Shown: piece after piece, positions 1 to 10,410 of the stretch
Layout of the letters: every line of letters starts with the position of its first letter
Numbering within the stretch: the first letter of the stretch is position 1
Assembly (NCBI GenBank): GCA_946547105.1
Contig: CAMNOV010000001.1
Location: 56,548 to 120,547, forward strand
Reading direction: 5' to 3'
Source of the DNA: an uncultured Clostridia bacterium
GTDB lineage: Bacteria; Bacillota; Clostridia; Oscillospirales; Oscillospiraceae
DNA length: 64,000 nucleotides
Position numbers and translations under genes: made by a program
Notes under the pieces: generated by a model
Database searches by the model: none
Seen by the model: the letters and a program-made list of their open reading frames with translations, nothing else
What the model was told of the DNA's origin: nothing

Positions 1-55
1 CGCATATTGACGGCTCAGACGGATTTTTTGTATCAAAAATGATACGGGGAACACT

Positions 56-1108
56 ATGAAAAAAGATATCGTCTCTCTGCTCCCGGAGGAGCTGGAGGAT
101 GAGCTTCGTCAGCTCGGAGAGCCCGCTTACAGGGCCGGACAGGTTTTTCGCTGGCTGGGCCGCGGCGTCCGTGATTTTGACGCCATGAGCGACCTTTCCA
201 AGGGCCTTCGTGAAAAACTGAAAGAGAACTACAGCATTTATGAACCGAAGGTCCTGAGAAAGCAGATTTCTGCCATCGACGGCACGATCAAATACCTTTG
301 GGAGCTTCATGACGGACAGGCTGTGGAGACGGTCGTGATGAGCTATCAACACGGCAACACGGTCTGCGTTTCCTCCCAGGTCGGCTGCCGCCAGGGCTGC
401 GCGTTCTGCGCTTCCACCATCGGCGGTCTCATCCGCAATCTGACGCCGTCGGAGATCCTGGACGAGGTCATGTTTTCGCAGCTGGACTCGGGAAAAGAGA
501 TCTCCAATATCGTGCTGATGGGGATCGGCGAGCCTCTGGACAACTTCGACAACGTGATGCGTTTTCTGGAGCTTGTCAATCATCCCAAGGGCATGAACAT
601 CGGCATGCGTCATATTTCTCTGTCGACCTGCGGCATCACGGAACGCTTTGACGATCTTGCGGCACGAAATCTGCAGCTGACGCTGTCGGTTTCGCTGCAT
701 GCACCGGACGATGAGACGCGTTCCCGGCTGATGCCGGCCAACCGCGGACGCGGCGTGGATCAACTGATCGCCTGCTGCAAAAAGTATTTTGAAACGACCG
801 GACGCCGCATTTCTTTTGAGTACGCCATGATCGACGGCGTGAACGATACGGCTTTCCATGCGCATAAGCTGGCCGAGCTTGCCAGGGAAGTGTCCGCTCA
901 CGTCAATCTGATCCCACTCAACCACGTGGAGGAACGCCAGTTTCGTCCGTCTACGTCCGGGCATATGAAAGCATTTATCAAAATTTTGGAGGAGAACCGC
1001 GTCAACGTCACCGTCCGCCGCCGCCTCGGCAGCGACGTGGACGCATCCTGCGGTCAGCTGAGAAGGAAACGGGAGCTTGACAGAAATCAGAATTCCGACG
1101 AGAGGTAA
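56..1108 (+). CDS. rlmN: 23S rRNA (adenine2503-C2)-methyltransferase RlmN
   Basis: Radical SAM CxxxCxxC motif (GCRQGCAFCAST), typical RlmN start and end. Confidence 0.96.
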   Translation: MKKDIVSLLPEELEDELRQLGEPAYRAGQVFRWLGRGVRDFDAMSDLSKGLREKLKENYSIYEPKVLRKQISAIDGTIKYLWELHDGQAVETVVMSYQHGNTVCVSSQVGCRQGCAFCASTIGGLIRNLTPSEILDEVMFSQLDSGKEISNIVLMGIGEPLDNFDNVMRFLELVNHPKGMNIGMRHISLSTCGITERFDDLAARNLQLTLSVSLHAPDDETRSRLMPANRGRGVDQLIACCKKYFETTGRRISFEYAMIDGVNDTAFHAHKLAELAREVSAHVNLIPLNHVEERQFRPSTSGHMKAFIKILEENRVNVTVRRRLGSDVDASCGQLRRKRELDRNQNSDER

Positions 1109-1111
1109 TTC

Positions 1112-1861
1112 ATGATGAAAAGCTTTGGATTAACCGACAAAGGGAACGTCCGGAAAGATAATCAGGACTGCTTTATCATTGAGTGCTGCGAATCGCAAAA
1201 CTGCCTCGTCCTCGCGCTCTGCGACGGGATGGGCGGCGCGAAGGCCGGCGGCGTAGCCAGCCAACTTTCCAACAAGGCCTTTATCTCGCATATTTACGGC
1301 CGTCTGACCTCCCGCGTTAAAAAGCGCCTGGATTACGAGGCTCTGCTGAAGGAAGCCTGCAATGAAGCCAATGGGGTATCTTTTGAATATTCCCAGTTCG
1401 ACGAGGCCTTCAACGGCATGGGGACCACACTTGTTGGCGGGATTTTGAAATTTGACGGATCCGGCTATATTATCAACGTCGGCGACAGCCGGGCCTATCT
1501 GATCTCCCGCCGCTCCCATCAGATCACGCAGATCACCAGAGATCACTCTTTGGTTGAAGAACTGCTGGAATACGGCGCGATCACTGCGGAAGAGGCGCGC
1601 GTTCATCCTCAGAAAAATATCATTACGCGGGCGGTCGGTTCCGAAGCCCAGGTCGAGGCGGATTATTATCGCTTTGCCCTGAGATCCGGGGATCTGCTCC
1701 TGCTTTGCTCCGACGGTCTTTCCAACACGCTGACCGATCAGGAGATGCTGTCATTTGCCGAAGACTATCCGGATCCGGAAGCCCTGTGCCATCAGCTGAT
1801 GGACTGTGCTCTGGAACGGGACGCCAGGGATAATGTCACGGTGATCGCCGTTGCAAAATAA
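1112..1861 (+). CDS. prpC: PP2C-family Ser/Thr protein phosphatase (PrpC/Stp-like)
   Basis: DxGxVRxxNxD and ALCDGMGG motifs; adjacent to PASTA kinase. Confidence 0.93.
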   Translation: MMKSFGLTDKGNVRKDNQDCFIIECCESQNCLVLALCDGMGGAKAGGVASQLSNKAFISHIYGRLTSRVKKRLDYEALLKEACNEANGVSFEYSQFDEAFNGMGTTLVGGILKFDGSGYIINVGDSRAYLISRRSHQITQITRDHSLVEELLEYGAITAEEARVHPQKNIITRAVGSEAQVEADYYRFALRSGDLLLLCSDGLSNTLTDQEMLSFAEDYPDPEALCHQLMDCALERDARDNVTVIAVAK

Positions 1862-1870
1862 GGGGACACT

Positions 1871-3556
1871 ATGAACGAGAACGATAAAAATATCGGTCTG
1901 CTGCTTGACGATCGCTACGAGCTTCAGGAGAAGGTCGGCGAAGGCGGCATGGCCGTTGTATACAGCGCGCTTGACCGGCGGCTGAACCGCAACGTCGCCG
2001 TGAAGATCATGCGCGATGAAATGGCGGCCGACGAGGAGTTCAAACGGCGCTTTTGCGCCGAGTCGCAGGCTGTCGCCATGATGTCGCATCCCAACATCGT
2101 CGCTGTCTATGACGTCAGTCACAGCGACAAGATGGAATACATCGTCATGGAGCTGATCGACGGTATCACGCTCAAGCAGTATATGGACCGCCGCGGCATC
2201 CTCAGCTGGAAAGAGGCCGTCCATTTTTCCAAGCAGATCGCTCGGGCGCTCGGTCACGCACATGAGCGAGGGATCATCCACCGGGATATCAAGCCGCAAA
2301 ACATCATGCTTTTGCGCGATGGCACCATCAAGGTGGCCGATTTCGGCATCGCTTCCCTGGAGAACGAGTTTCAGGAGGCAGACGGCCAGGCCATCGGCTC
2401 GATCCATTATATTGCGCCGGAGCAGGCGAGGGGCGATCTGCCCGACGCCAGAAGCGATATCTATTCGCTCGGCGTCGTCATGTATGAAATGGTAACGGGG
2501 GAAGTACCCTATACCGGCGATACGCTCGGAGAGATTGCGGTCAAGCACATGAACGCTGCCCCGAAACCGATCCGGGAGCTGAATCAGGATATCCCGGAAG
2601 TGCTGGAAGAGATCATCGGACGCGCTATGGCGCAAAACCTCGCCGATCGCTATCAGACCGCCGCGGAACTGGCCGACGATCTGGAGCAGCTGTCCCGTGA
2701 CGCAGCAAGCGGGCTTGTCGATCATGTTTCGGAAGAAGAAGTCAAGGCGCCGGACGTCAAGCCCGTGCGCTCCGTCAGTGAGCTTTCGAAAAAGAGCTTC
2801 GCCAGGCGTCGGCGCCGTGCCGATCGCGTCAGTTATTTATCCGGCAGCTTTCTTTTGCTTGCCCTTTGCATCGCCATATTTGCGTTTTTGTGGAAATACT
2901 GGATCGCGGATATCTTTGCCCCGGCCGAACGCTTTGAACTCCCGAATTTCGTCGGGCAGAATTATGAGCAGCTTGAAAACGATCCGGAGATCTTGAACCG
3001 TTATCGCTTTGAGGTCACCTTTGTCGTGGATGCGGATTCCCCTCCGGGAGTCGTGCTCAAGCAGGAGCCCAAGGCGGGGCGAAGCGTCATGCTCGTCCCC
3101 TCCGGCGTAGCTGTAAGCCTTGAAGTCAGCACCAACAGCAGTCAGGTCGTCGTGCCGGAGCTGTTGAACCGCAACTATGTCGATGCGCTTCTGCTTCTGC
3201 AAAACGCCGGCTTTGTCTGCGAGATCGAAAACGCCACTTCGGATACCGTTTCCCGCGATTACGTGATATCCAGCAGCCCGGCGGCCGGCGAACAGATCAG
3301 CTATGGATCTACGGTTTATATCACCGTAAGCAGCGGACCGGAAATCCTATACGTCGACGTTCCGAATCTTGTCGGTATTTCCGAAGACGCCGCCAAGGCC
3401 AAGTTGGAAGCCGCCCGTTTGAGCTATGGCGGTGCGGAGCACATCACCAGTGAGTTTGAAGCCGGAACGGTCATTGGACAGACGCCCGAGGCCTTTTCAC
3501 AGATCGAAGAGCACTCCAAGATCACCCTGCTGATCTCCAGCGGCCCGGGGGAATAA
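1871..3556 (+). CDS. prkC: Ser/Thr protein kinase with C-terminal PASTA repeats (PrkC)
   Basis: [13 protein letters not shown], single TM, repeated PASTA-type segments. Confidence 0.95.
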   Translation: MNENDKNIGLLLDDRYELQEKVGEGGMAVVYSALDRRLNRNVAVKIMRDEMAADEEFKRRFCAESQAVAMMSHPNIVAVYDVSHSDKMEYIVMELIDGITLKQYMDRRGILSWKEAVHFSKQIARALGHAHERGIIHRDIKPQNIMLLRDGTIKVADFGIASLENEFQEADGQAIGSIHYIAPEQARGDLPDARSDIYSLGVVMYEMVTGEVPYTGDTLGEIAVKHMNAAPKPIRELNQDIPEVLEEIIGRAMAQNLADRYQTAAELADDLEQLSRDAASGLVDHVSEEEVKAPDVKPVRSVSELSKKSFARRRRRADRVSYLSGSFLLLALCIAIFAFLWKYWIADIFAPAERFELPNFVGQNYEQLENDPEILNRYRFEVTFVVDADSPPGVVLKQEPKAGRSVMLVPSGVAVSLEVSTNSSQVVVPELLNRNYVDALLLLQNAGFVCEIENATSDTVSRDYVISSSPAAGEQISYGSTVYITVSSGPEILYVDVPNLVGISEDAAKAKLEAARLSYGGAEHITSEFEAGTVIGQTPEAFSQIEEHSKITLLISSGPGE

Positions 3557-3557
3557 G

Positions 3558-4448
3558 ATGCAGGAAGGAAGAATCATCAAGGCGCTGAGCGGCTTCTATT
3601 ACGTTCAGACGGCAGATGAAGTGCTGGAATGTAGGGCGCGCGGAAAATTCCGTCTGGACGGGACTTCGCCGCTTGTCGGCGACCGCGTGATATGCAGCAC
3701 GGACGGTGATGGGAAAGGGCGCATCGACCGCGTTCTGGAGAGAAGGAACTGGTTTGTTCGCCCGGCCGTTGCCAACATCGACGCACTTGTTTTCGTCGCA
3801 TCCGGCGTAAACCCCGTTACCGATCCTTTTCTGATCGACCGTGTTTCCGTCATTGCCGAGGAAAGCGGCTGCGAGCTGATCGTCTGCGTCAACAAGACGG
3901 ATCTGAGTCCGGCGGACAACTTGTACGCCATTTGTGAAAAAGCCGGGTTCCCGCTGATCCGCACCAGCGCCGCGACCGGAGACGGCGTCGACGGGCTATT
4001 CCGCATGTTGCGCGGAAAAACTTCCGCCTTTACCGGCAACTCCGGCGTTGGAAAATCCAGCCTGCTCAACTGTCTGCTTCCCGACCTTCACGCGGAAACC
4101 GCTGAAGTCAGCGAGAAGCTGGGCCGCGGCAAACACACGACGCGGCATGTGGAGCTCTTTCGCTTGGACGAGAACAGCTATATTGCCGATACGCCCGGCT
4201 TTGCTTCCTTCGAGCTGGAAATGATGCAGACCATTGCGAAGGAGGACCTTGCCGCCGATTTTGCCGATTTTCGGCCGTATCTCGGCAAGTGCCGTTTTCA
4301 TGACTGCGCGCATCTGAAGGAGCCAGGCTGCGCCGTGACCGAAGCGCTTGCACGAGGAGATCTTCATCCCAGCCGTTACCGCTCCTACTGCCGGCTGTAT
4401 GAGCTCTGTGCACAGCAAAAATTCTGGGAAATCAAAAACGGCAAATAA
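3558..4448 (+). CDS. rsgA: Ribosome small-subunit-dependent GTPase RsgA
   Basis: GNSGVGKSSLLN, circularly permuted GTPase motifs, C-terminal Cys/His zinc site. Confidence 0.95.
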   Translation: MQEGRIIKALSGFYYVQTADEVLECRARGKFRLDGTSPLVGDRVICSTDGDGKGRIDRVLERRNWFVRPAVANIDALVFVASGVNPVTDPFLIDRVSVIAEESGCELIVCVNKTDLSPADNLYAICEKAGFPLIRTSAATGDGVDGLFRMLRGKTSAFTGNSGVGKSSLLNCLLPDLHAETAEVSEKLGRGKHTTRHVELFRLDENSYIADTPGFASFELEMMQTIAKEDLAADFADFRPYLGKCRFHDCAHLKEPGCAVTEALARGDLHPSRYRSYCRLYELCAQQKFWEIKNGK

Positions 4449-4463
4449 GAACATATTTCTGTC

Positions 4464-4520
4464 ATGAAAGACCGTCTTCCGCATAGAATGAAGTATTCTA
4501 CCATGTGGGAGGCGGTCTTT
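4464..4520 (+). terminator. Imperfect long hairpin after rsgA followed by TTTT
   Basis: AAGACCGTCTTCCGCAT...ATGTGGGAGGCGGTCTTTT inverted repeat. Confidence 0.6.
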
Positions 4521-4522
4521 TC

Positions 4523-4675
4523 ATGCGCAGAGGACGGCGATGTATTTGGGCGTTTACAGCAATCGGCCTCGGCATATTGATCATTCTTGGGGTGATTCTG
4601 CCAGGCGTGTTCTGGTGGCTGATGCTGGCCGCCGCTCTGCTGGCCTTGGGGATCTGGCTGCTGCGATGCTGTTGA
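4523..4675 (+). CDS. Small (50 aa) membrane protein immediately upstream of spoVM
   Basis: Translated by hand: MRRGRRCIWAFTAIGLGILIILGVILPGVFWWLMLAAALLALGIWLLRCC*; not in the ORF track. Confidence 0.6.
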   Translation: MRRGRRCIWAFTAIGLGILIILGVILPGVFWWLMLAAALLALGIWLLRCC

Positions 4676-4688
4676 CGGGGGAGGAGCT

Positions 4689-4760
4689 ATGAAAATCTAT
4701 ATCATTCGACTGCCGCGATTCTTATCCAGATTGTTCTTCCGGAAACGAAAGCAGGAATAA
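4689..4760 (+). CDS. spoVM: Stage V sporulation protein M (SpoVM)
   Basis: MKIYIIRLPRFLSRLFFRKRKQE*, resembles B. subtilis SpoVM MKFYTIKLPKFLGGIVRAMLGSFRKD; GGGGGAGGAG upstream; prpC-prkC-rsgA-spoVM order. Confidence 0.88.
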   Translation: MKIYIIRLPRFLSRLFFRKRKQE

Positions 4761-4813
4761 CCTGGATCGCTGTTCCATATCATGTAGCAAGTGTGCATGA
4801 AGGAGCGTGATCC

Positions 4814-6295
4814 ATGGAACTTCAATTCAAGGAAACAAGCGTTCAGGCCTTTCAGGATCTGACGCGCATGAACAAATCCGTTCAGCTTGCCATGGAGAGC
4901 GTTGTGCCGGATACCAAGGACGATATCGGGCGCATCCTCTCTGTTCGGCCCGAGGTTTATCTGAAAAGCAAGGAGCTCCGAAGCAAAACAGTCTCATTCA
5001 CAGGAGAAGCGCAAGTCACGGTCTTGTATATCAATGAGGACGAGACCGCCGTTTCCTTTTTCAGCGTGTCGCAAAGCTTTTCGCAGGAGTGGGAATGCCC
5101 GGCTGCGCTTGACAGCGATTTTCTGCAGCTGCGTTTACAGATCGGCAGCGTACAGGCAAGGATCCTGAACCCGCGGAAGCTGTCTGCAGATTTGGAGATT
5201 ATGGCCGATTTTACGATCAGCCGGAGTGTGGAATCGGTGATCTCCCAAGAGCTTCCGGATGCAAACCGAACGCCGATCCACGTACAGCGCAGCGAACAAA
5301 ACGCGGTGCTGACAACGGCGATTTGTGAAAAAAGCTTTTCCCTCAATGAGCAGCTTCCATTTCCGGAAACTGAACAGAAACCGGGGTACCTGATCGGTAA
5401 GGACCTGCATTATCTGATCCGGGAGCGTGAGGTAGTCGGCAGCCGTCTGCTGCTCAAGGGGGACGCACAGATCGACCTTCTGTATATGCTGTCAGAATCA
5501 TCGATCCCGTGCAGCTGTCGTCTTTCGATCCCGTTTTCTCAGCTGATCGATCTCGGGACGGAACAGGTGGAAACGGCCGAGGTCTGGATCGAAGCGACTT
5601 CCGACTATCTCAGCCTGATCGACAGCCTGGACGGAAGCAAGCTTTTGGACGTCGAGCTTCACGCCCTGGCCCAGGTTCGATCCATGCGGAATCAAAAGCT
5701 GCAGCTGATCACAGACGGTTACAGCAACCAAATGCCCTGCGAGTGCAGTTTCTGCGAGCAGGCTTCTTGCGAAAGGATCCGCCAGGTATCCGTAAGGCTT
5801 CGTTCTGAGGAACGGTTCGATCTTCCCGAAGAATTTCAGGACCTGGTATTCTCCTGCGCGACAATGGGATCTTGTTCGGCGGAGCAGGGGAGCGCTGCTG
5901 CCGATCTGCTCTGCAAGTCCAAAGACGGAAAGCTCTTTGTCATGCGAAGGAAACTAAGCCTTCAGCAGGAAGAGGATTACGGCAGCGTGGATGCCACCGA
6001 CTTCCGTCTGACGGATTTTCATATCAGCCGTGTTGACGGCCAGCTTGTTTTGTCCCTTTGTGCGGAAGCAGTGGGCCAGCTGCGGGAGACGAACACGATC
6101 CGCCTGGCAGAAAGTCTGACGCTGGACGAAGAACAGCGGTATAACGCCGCATCCTATCCGTCCCTGACGGCGGTCTGGGCGCAGACCGAATCTGTCTGGG
6201 AGCTGGCAAAGCAATATCATTCCAGCCCGGAGGCCATCTGTGAAATGAATCCGGATCCGGATCACCGCCCGATCATGATTCCCAAGGCAAAATAA
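4814..6295 (+). CDS. DUF3794 (SPOCS)/LysM protein, SipL-like spore morphogenesis factor
   Basis: Repeated SPOCS-like segments (FTGEAQVTVLYINEDE..., LLKGDAQIDLLYM...) and C-terminal LysM (ESVWELAKQYHSSPEAICEMNP). Confidence 0.8.
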   Translation: MELQFKETSVQAFQDLTRMNKSVQLAMESVVPDTKDDIGRILSVRPEVYLKSKELRSKTVSFTGEAQVTVLYINEDETAVSFFSVSQSFSQEWECPAALDSDFLQLRLQIGSVQARILNPRKLSADLEIMADFTISRSVESVISQELPDANRTPIHVQRSEQNAVLTTAICEKSFSLNEQLPFPETEQKPGYLIGKDLHYLIREREVVGSRLLLKGDAQIDLLYMLSESSIPCSCRLSIPFSQLIDLGTEQVETAEVWIEATSDYLSLIDSLDGSKLLDVELHALAQVRSMRNQKLQLITDGYSNQMPCECSFCEQASCERIRQVSVRLRSEERFDLPEEFQDLVFSCATMGSCSAEQGSAAADLLCKSKDGKLFVMRRKLSLQQEEDYGSVDATDFRLTDFHISRVDGQLVLSLCAEAVGQLRETNTIRLAESLTLDEEQRYNAASYPSLTAVWAQTESVWELAKQYHSSPEAICEMNPDPDHRPIMIPKAK

Positions 6296-6296
6296 A

Positions 6297-6334
6297 ACAC
6301 TCGGCTCGATGATTTTCGGGCCGAGTGTTTTTTA
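6297..6334. terminator. Bidirectional intrinsic terminator
   Basis: AACACTCGGCtcgatgattttcggGCCGAGTGTTTTTT. Confidence 0.85.
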
Positions 6335-6547
6335 ACCTTTGATGAGCTTGTCCAGCTCCTTCAGCAGTTCCGGAACCGGGATCCCGACCAGGTTGCTGGC
6401 GTCCTGGACTGTTTTCGTCTTCAGCAGCATTTTTCCCATGGGCGTAGAGATCACGTTGAGCCGCGGATCCAGTGCCTTCAGTTTGGGCTCCAGCTCGGGA
6501 TAGGCATTCAGAATATCAATCAGCTTGGTTTTTTCGTTGAATTCCAC
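6332..6547 (-). CDS. DUF1858-like small protein
   Basis: GTG start with AAGGAGG; VEFNEKTKLIDILNAYPELEPKLKALDPRLNVISTPMGKMLLKTKT...; the longer ORF in the track overlaps the YebC gene. Confidence 0.7.
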   Translation of the reverse strand: MEFNEKTKLIDILNAYPELEPKLKALDPRLNVISTPMGKMLLKTKTVQDASNLVGIPVPELLKELDKLIKG

Positions 6548-6701
6548 TCGCTTCGCCTCCTTTTTGTATTCAGTATAACTTTTTCGCAGCTTTTTTGCAA
6601 GCCTCTGCTTTTTACACTTGCCACAGAGAAATGCATGTGATAAAATACCAAAGGTTAAAAGTATTTGCTTTTTTATTCTATCAATCAGAGGAGCTGTTAC
6701 T

Positions 6702-7442
6702 ATGTCCGGACATTCCAAGTGGCACAATATACAGAAAACCAAGGGTGCGGCCGATGCCAAGCGCGCCTCTACTTTTACCAAGATCGCCCGTGAAATGATC
6801 GTTGCCGTAAAGGAAGGCGGCGGCGGAGATCCCCGCAGCAATTCCAAGCTGGCTGCGGTCATTGCCAAGGCAAAAGCGGCCAACATGCCGAACGACAATA
6901 TCAAGCGCACCATCGACAAGGCGCTTGGTTCCGGCAACACCGAAAACTATGAAAAGATCGTCTATGAAGGCTATGGCCCGCAGGGCGTGGCCGTGATCGT
7001 GGAAGCCATGACCGATAACCGCAACCGTACCGCCGGTGAGATCCGTCATTACTTCGACAAATACGGCGGAAATATGGGCGCAGCCAACTGCGTGTCCTGG
7101 TCCTTCGACAAAAAGGGCGTGATCGTCATCGATAACGAAGACGAAGAGCTTGACGAAGATACCGTTATGATGGACGCGCTTGACGCCGGCGCCGATGATT
7201 TCGAGGCCGACGGGGAAGCAATGACCGTCTATACGGGCGTGGATGACGTGGCCACCGTGGCGGAAGCCCTGACGGAGAAGGGCTATAAGCTGCTTGAGGC
7301 GCAAGTCGAGATGCTCCCGCAGAACGGTTATATCAAGCTGACCAATGAAGACGATATCAAGAACATGCAGAAGATGCTCGATATGTTCGAGGACTTCGAC
7401 GACGTCCAGAACGTCTGGCATAACTGGGAGGACGCGGAGTAA
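6702..7442 (+). CDS. YebC/PmpR-family protein
   Basis: MSGHSKWHNIQKTKGAADAKRA start and family signature; AGAGGAG RBS. Confidence 0.95.
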   Translation: MSGHSKWHNIQKTKGAADAKRASTFTKIAREMIVAVKEGGGGDPRSNSKLAAVIAKAKAANMPNDNIKRTIDKALGSGNTENYEKIVYEGYGPQGVAVIVEAMTDNRNRTAGEIRHYFDKYGGNMGAANCVSWSFDKKGVIVIDNEDEELDEDTVMMDALDAGADDFEADGEAMTVYTGVDDVATVAEALTEKGYKLLEAQVEMLPQNGYIKLTNEDDIKNMQKMLDMFEDFDDVQNVWHNWEDAE

Positions 7443-7462
7443 ACCTTCTTGATATGAATCCA

Positions 7463-7503
7463 AAAGAGCTTGTTTCTGTCAATATAGAACAAGCTCTTTC
7501 TTC
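7463..7503 (+). terminator. Intrinsic terminator
   Basis: AAAGAGCTTGTTctgtcaatatagAACAAGCTCTTTCT. Confidence 0.75.
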
Positions 7504-7564
7504 TGTTACGCGGCCTCTGTTTGAACCGGAACAGGCAGGCTGATAGAATCTATGATGTGATCGT

Positions 7565-9091
7565 ATGAATTTACTGAAAAACAAATCTGTCAGGATCGCG
7601 TTGCTTGCAGCCGGACTTATGCTGATTCTTCTGATTCTTTTTGCCTGTGGCGTTTTGCCGATCGGAAAAGGACCGGGAGCAGCGTCACTGCTGCCGATCG
7701 GCAACGATAACGTCTCCATCCATTTCATTACGCCCGACGCCGAGATCGTGAAGGTCGTGGAAAAAGGCTCTGACGTAACGCTCGAGCCCGGAGCCGAGAT
7801 CGAGAACTACACCTTCATCGGATGGCGCGACCAGCAGGGCAACCTGGAAAAACGGACGTCTGTCAAAGCCTTTCAGAATATCTATTATTCCGCCGTATAT
7901 GCAGTGGCTTTACAAACAGAAGCGCATGACCCATATCTCTTTCCCAACGAGTACGGCATGTTTCTTCCCAACGGTGAAATGACCCGTTCCGATGCGGCTG
8001 TGATGTTTTATTCACTGCTTTCGGTACCTATTTCCGGGCAGGAAGGCTTCCTGGATGTGACGAAGTCTGATCCGTGCTTTCAAGCGGCTTCCGCTTTGAA
8101 GGAACTCGGCGTGGTCTCCGGCAGCCGTTTTCATCCCGATGAAGGGATAACAAAGGCCGAACTGCTGGAGATGCTTGCCTCTTTCTATCCGCCCGCAAAT
8201 GAAAATTATACGTTCAGCGATCTTTCCGACAGCGACAGCTGCTATCCCGCTTTCTGTTCAGCGGCGGAACACGGCTGGATCGACGCCGGTGATCAAATCA
8301 AGGCTGAGCCAGACCACATCATGACCCGTGCTGAAACAGCAAAGCTGATGAACAGCGTTCTCGGTCGGACAGGTGCAGACAAGCTTACGGTCAAGCAAGT
8401 CGGCTATCTGGTCGACGTCAACAAAAACGACGCTTGTTATCCGGAAATGGCGGAGGCCTGCGTCCCGCACAGCTTCCGTTTGGAGGATGGCGCGGAGACT
8501 TGGACGGAGAGCACGCCGATCGCAAAAATGAGCGCAGGCGTTTATCTGTTTGGGCGAGACGTTTATGCCGTCGATCGCAGCGGCCACCTTGTTACGAGCG
8601 GGGAATGGGAGGGCTTCTCCTTTGATGAAAACGGGATCTACACCAGCGGAAACACGGAGCTGGACGAACTGATCCGCGACGTTTTTGATCAGATCCTCGA
8701 CGATTCCATGACCCAGGAAGAAATGCTCCGCGCGGCCTATGATTATACGGTGGATACCTACAATTACCGCAAGCGGAACATGTACTATTACAAAGACACC
8801 TCCTGGCTGATGGATGAGGCCTACACCATGCTGACGACAAAGAAAGGAAACTGCTATAATTTTGCGGCCGCCTTCTGTATGATGGCCAGGGCGCTCGGCT
8901 ACGACGCCAATGTTTACTGCGCGTTCATTGGACCGGACTACAGGCCGCATGCATGGGTAGATATCACGATAGACGGGCAGCTGTATATCTTCGATCCGGA
9001 GATCGAATATTCCTATAAACGCGATTATAAAACCGCAGATATGTATATGCTGACGCCGGAGGCTGCCGCCAAATGGACTTATACACGCTGA
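7565..9091 (+). CDS. Exported SLH-repeat plus transglutaminase-like protein
   Basis: Signal/TM N-terminus, SLH-like segments (EMTRSDAAVMFYSLL...), transglutaminase-like KKGNCYNFAAAFCMMARALGY...HAWVDITIDG. Confidence 0.8.
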   Translation: MNLLKNKSVRIALLAAGLMLILLILFACGVLPIGKGPGAASLLPIGNDNVSIHFITPDAEIVKVVEKGSDVTLEPGAEIENYTFIGWRDQQGNLEKRTSVKAFQNIYYSAVYAVALQTEAHDPYLFPNEYGMFLPNGEMTRSDAAVMFYSLLSVPISGQEGFLDVTKSDPCFQAASALKELGVVSGSRFHPDEGITKAELLEMLASFYPPANENYTFSDLSDSDSCYPAFCSAAEHGWIDAGDQIKAEPDHIMTRAETAKLMNSVLGRTGADKLTVKQVGYLVDVNKNDACYPEMAEACVPHSFRLEDGAETWTESTPIAKMSAGVYLFGRDVYAVDRSGHLVTSGEWEGFSFDENGIYTSGNTELDELIRDVFDQILDDSMTQEEMLRAAYDYTVDTYNYRKRNMYYYKDTSWLMDEAYTMLTTKKGNCYNFAAAFCMMARALGYDANVYCAFIGPDYRPHAWVDITIDGQLYIFDPEIEYSYKRDYKTADMYMLTPEAAAKWTYTR

Positions 9092-9104
9092 GCGGAGGCA
9101 TCAA

Positions 9105-10364
9105 GTGAAAAAGATCAACAAATACACGATCATGCTGCTTCTGCTGCTTGCCATATGCCTCAGCGCCTGCGGCCTGGAAGCAAGCACTGCCGAGCAGACC
9201 GAAGCCGCTACTGCAACGCCGGAAACAACGCCGCATGATCTTCCTCCGCTTCCGTCCGATACGCCGGAACCGCTTCCCACTGAAACGCCTCAGGATGAAC
9301 GAGAACTCTATATCGTCAGCATTGAGGGCACCAAATACCGCTCGGAACCCGTTTCCGAAGAAATCAACGTTCTCGGTACGCTTTCCGTCGGGACAAAAGT
9401 GTTATGTGTGGAAGACCGCGGTGAATTCATGCTTGTTGAACTGGAAAACGGCAAGCAGGTCTGGGTCAACAGCTGGTATATCGACGCCGCCGATGAAAGC
9501 CTTGCTCAGCAGCGAGCCGCAGACTATCTTCAGGCGCGTACCTCCCGGGAGAGCTATGTGCCGATGGAAGGTGAGCCGGTTTATTACTGCATCGCCTCCG
9601 TTCTCAACTGCCGGACTGAGCCCAACACGACCTCAACCATCCTTTATCAGATCGTCACGGGCACGAAGGTCAATATATACGGCCGCGACAACAACTTTTA
9701 TCTCTGCCGACTGCCCAACGGAAAAACCTGCTATTGCTCCATGGACTGGCTTTCTGATGAAGCGACCTTCGTTCAGCTTGACGGGGCCGTCGACTTGCGC
9801 GTGTTTCTCAGCGGTGCAGAGTTTGACCTGCTGTTTGCTTCCTCGAACAACATCACAGGAAAGGCTATGTATCCGGCGATCCCGCTTCTGGAAGAAAAGA
9901 CAGCCTTTATGCTTTTGGAGGCCTACCAGAAATTCCAGGAGGACGGATATACCATCAAAATCTACGACGCATACCGTCCTCGCTCGGCACAGATCAAGCT
10001 CTTTGACATCGTTCAGGACAGCCGCTTTATCGCAGACCCGAATTACGGCGGCTCCTGGCACCAGCGGGGGAGGGCGATCGACATGTCGCTGATCGATCTT
10101 TCGACCGGAAAAGAACTGGAAATGCCGACGCCGATGCACACCTTTAACATGGACGCCGCCCGCACCAGCAGCAGCCAGTGGACGGAGGAAGCGCGGAAAA
10201 ACGTGGACTACATGACGCAGGTCATGACTGACGCCGGCTTCGGCACCATTGAAACGGAATGGTGGCATTTTGAGTATACCGGTCCCGGACAGTATCTGCA
10301 CTACGAGATCGATTACTCCTCTTTGTGGACGCGTCCCGTATCGGAATACGTTCCGAAATATTGA
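9105..10364 (+). CDS. Lipoprotein with SH3-like domains and D-Ala-D-Ala dipeptidase (VanX-like, M15D) domain
   Basis: Lipobox CLSACG; IYDAYRPRSAQIKLFD...SWHQRGRAIDMSL...EWWHFEY. Confidence 0.85.
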   Translation: MKKINKYTIMLLLLLAICLSACGLEASTAEQTEAATATPETTPHDLPPLPSDTPEPLPTETPQDERELYIVSIEGTKYRSEPVSEEINVLGTLSVGTKVLCVEDRGEFMLVELENGKQVWVNSWYIDAADESLAQQRAADYLQARTSRESYVPMEGEPVYYCIASVLNCRTEPNTTSTILYQIVTGTKVNIYGRDNNFYLCRLPNGKTCYCSMDWLSDEATFVQLDGAVDLRVFLSGAEFDLLFASSNNITGKAMYPAIPLLEEKTAFMLLEAYQKFQEDGYTIKIYDAYRPRSAQIKLFDIVQDSRFIADPNYGGSWHQRGRAIDMSLIDLSTGKELEMPTPMHTFNMDAARTSSSQWTEEARKNVDYMTQVMTDAGFGTIETEWWHFEYTGPGQYLHYEIDYSSLWTRPVSEYVPKY

Positions 10365-10375
10365 TCATATGATGA

Positions 10376-10409
10376 AAAAACACCGGCTGACTGTCAGCCG
10401 GTGTTTTTA
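10376..10409. terminator. Intrinsic terminator
   Basis: AAAACACCGGCTGACTGTCAGCCGGTGTTTTT. Confidence 0.88.
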
Positions 10410-10410
10410 T

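Noticed and set aside
6548-6940. N-terminal extension of the minus-strand DUF1858-like ORF
   Set aside because: Overlaps YebC coding sequence; a GTG with AAGGAGG at 6547 gives the expected protein.
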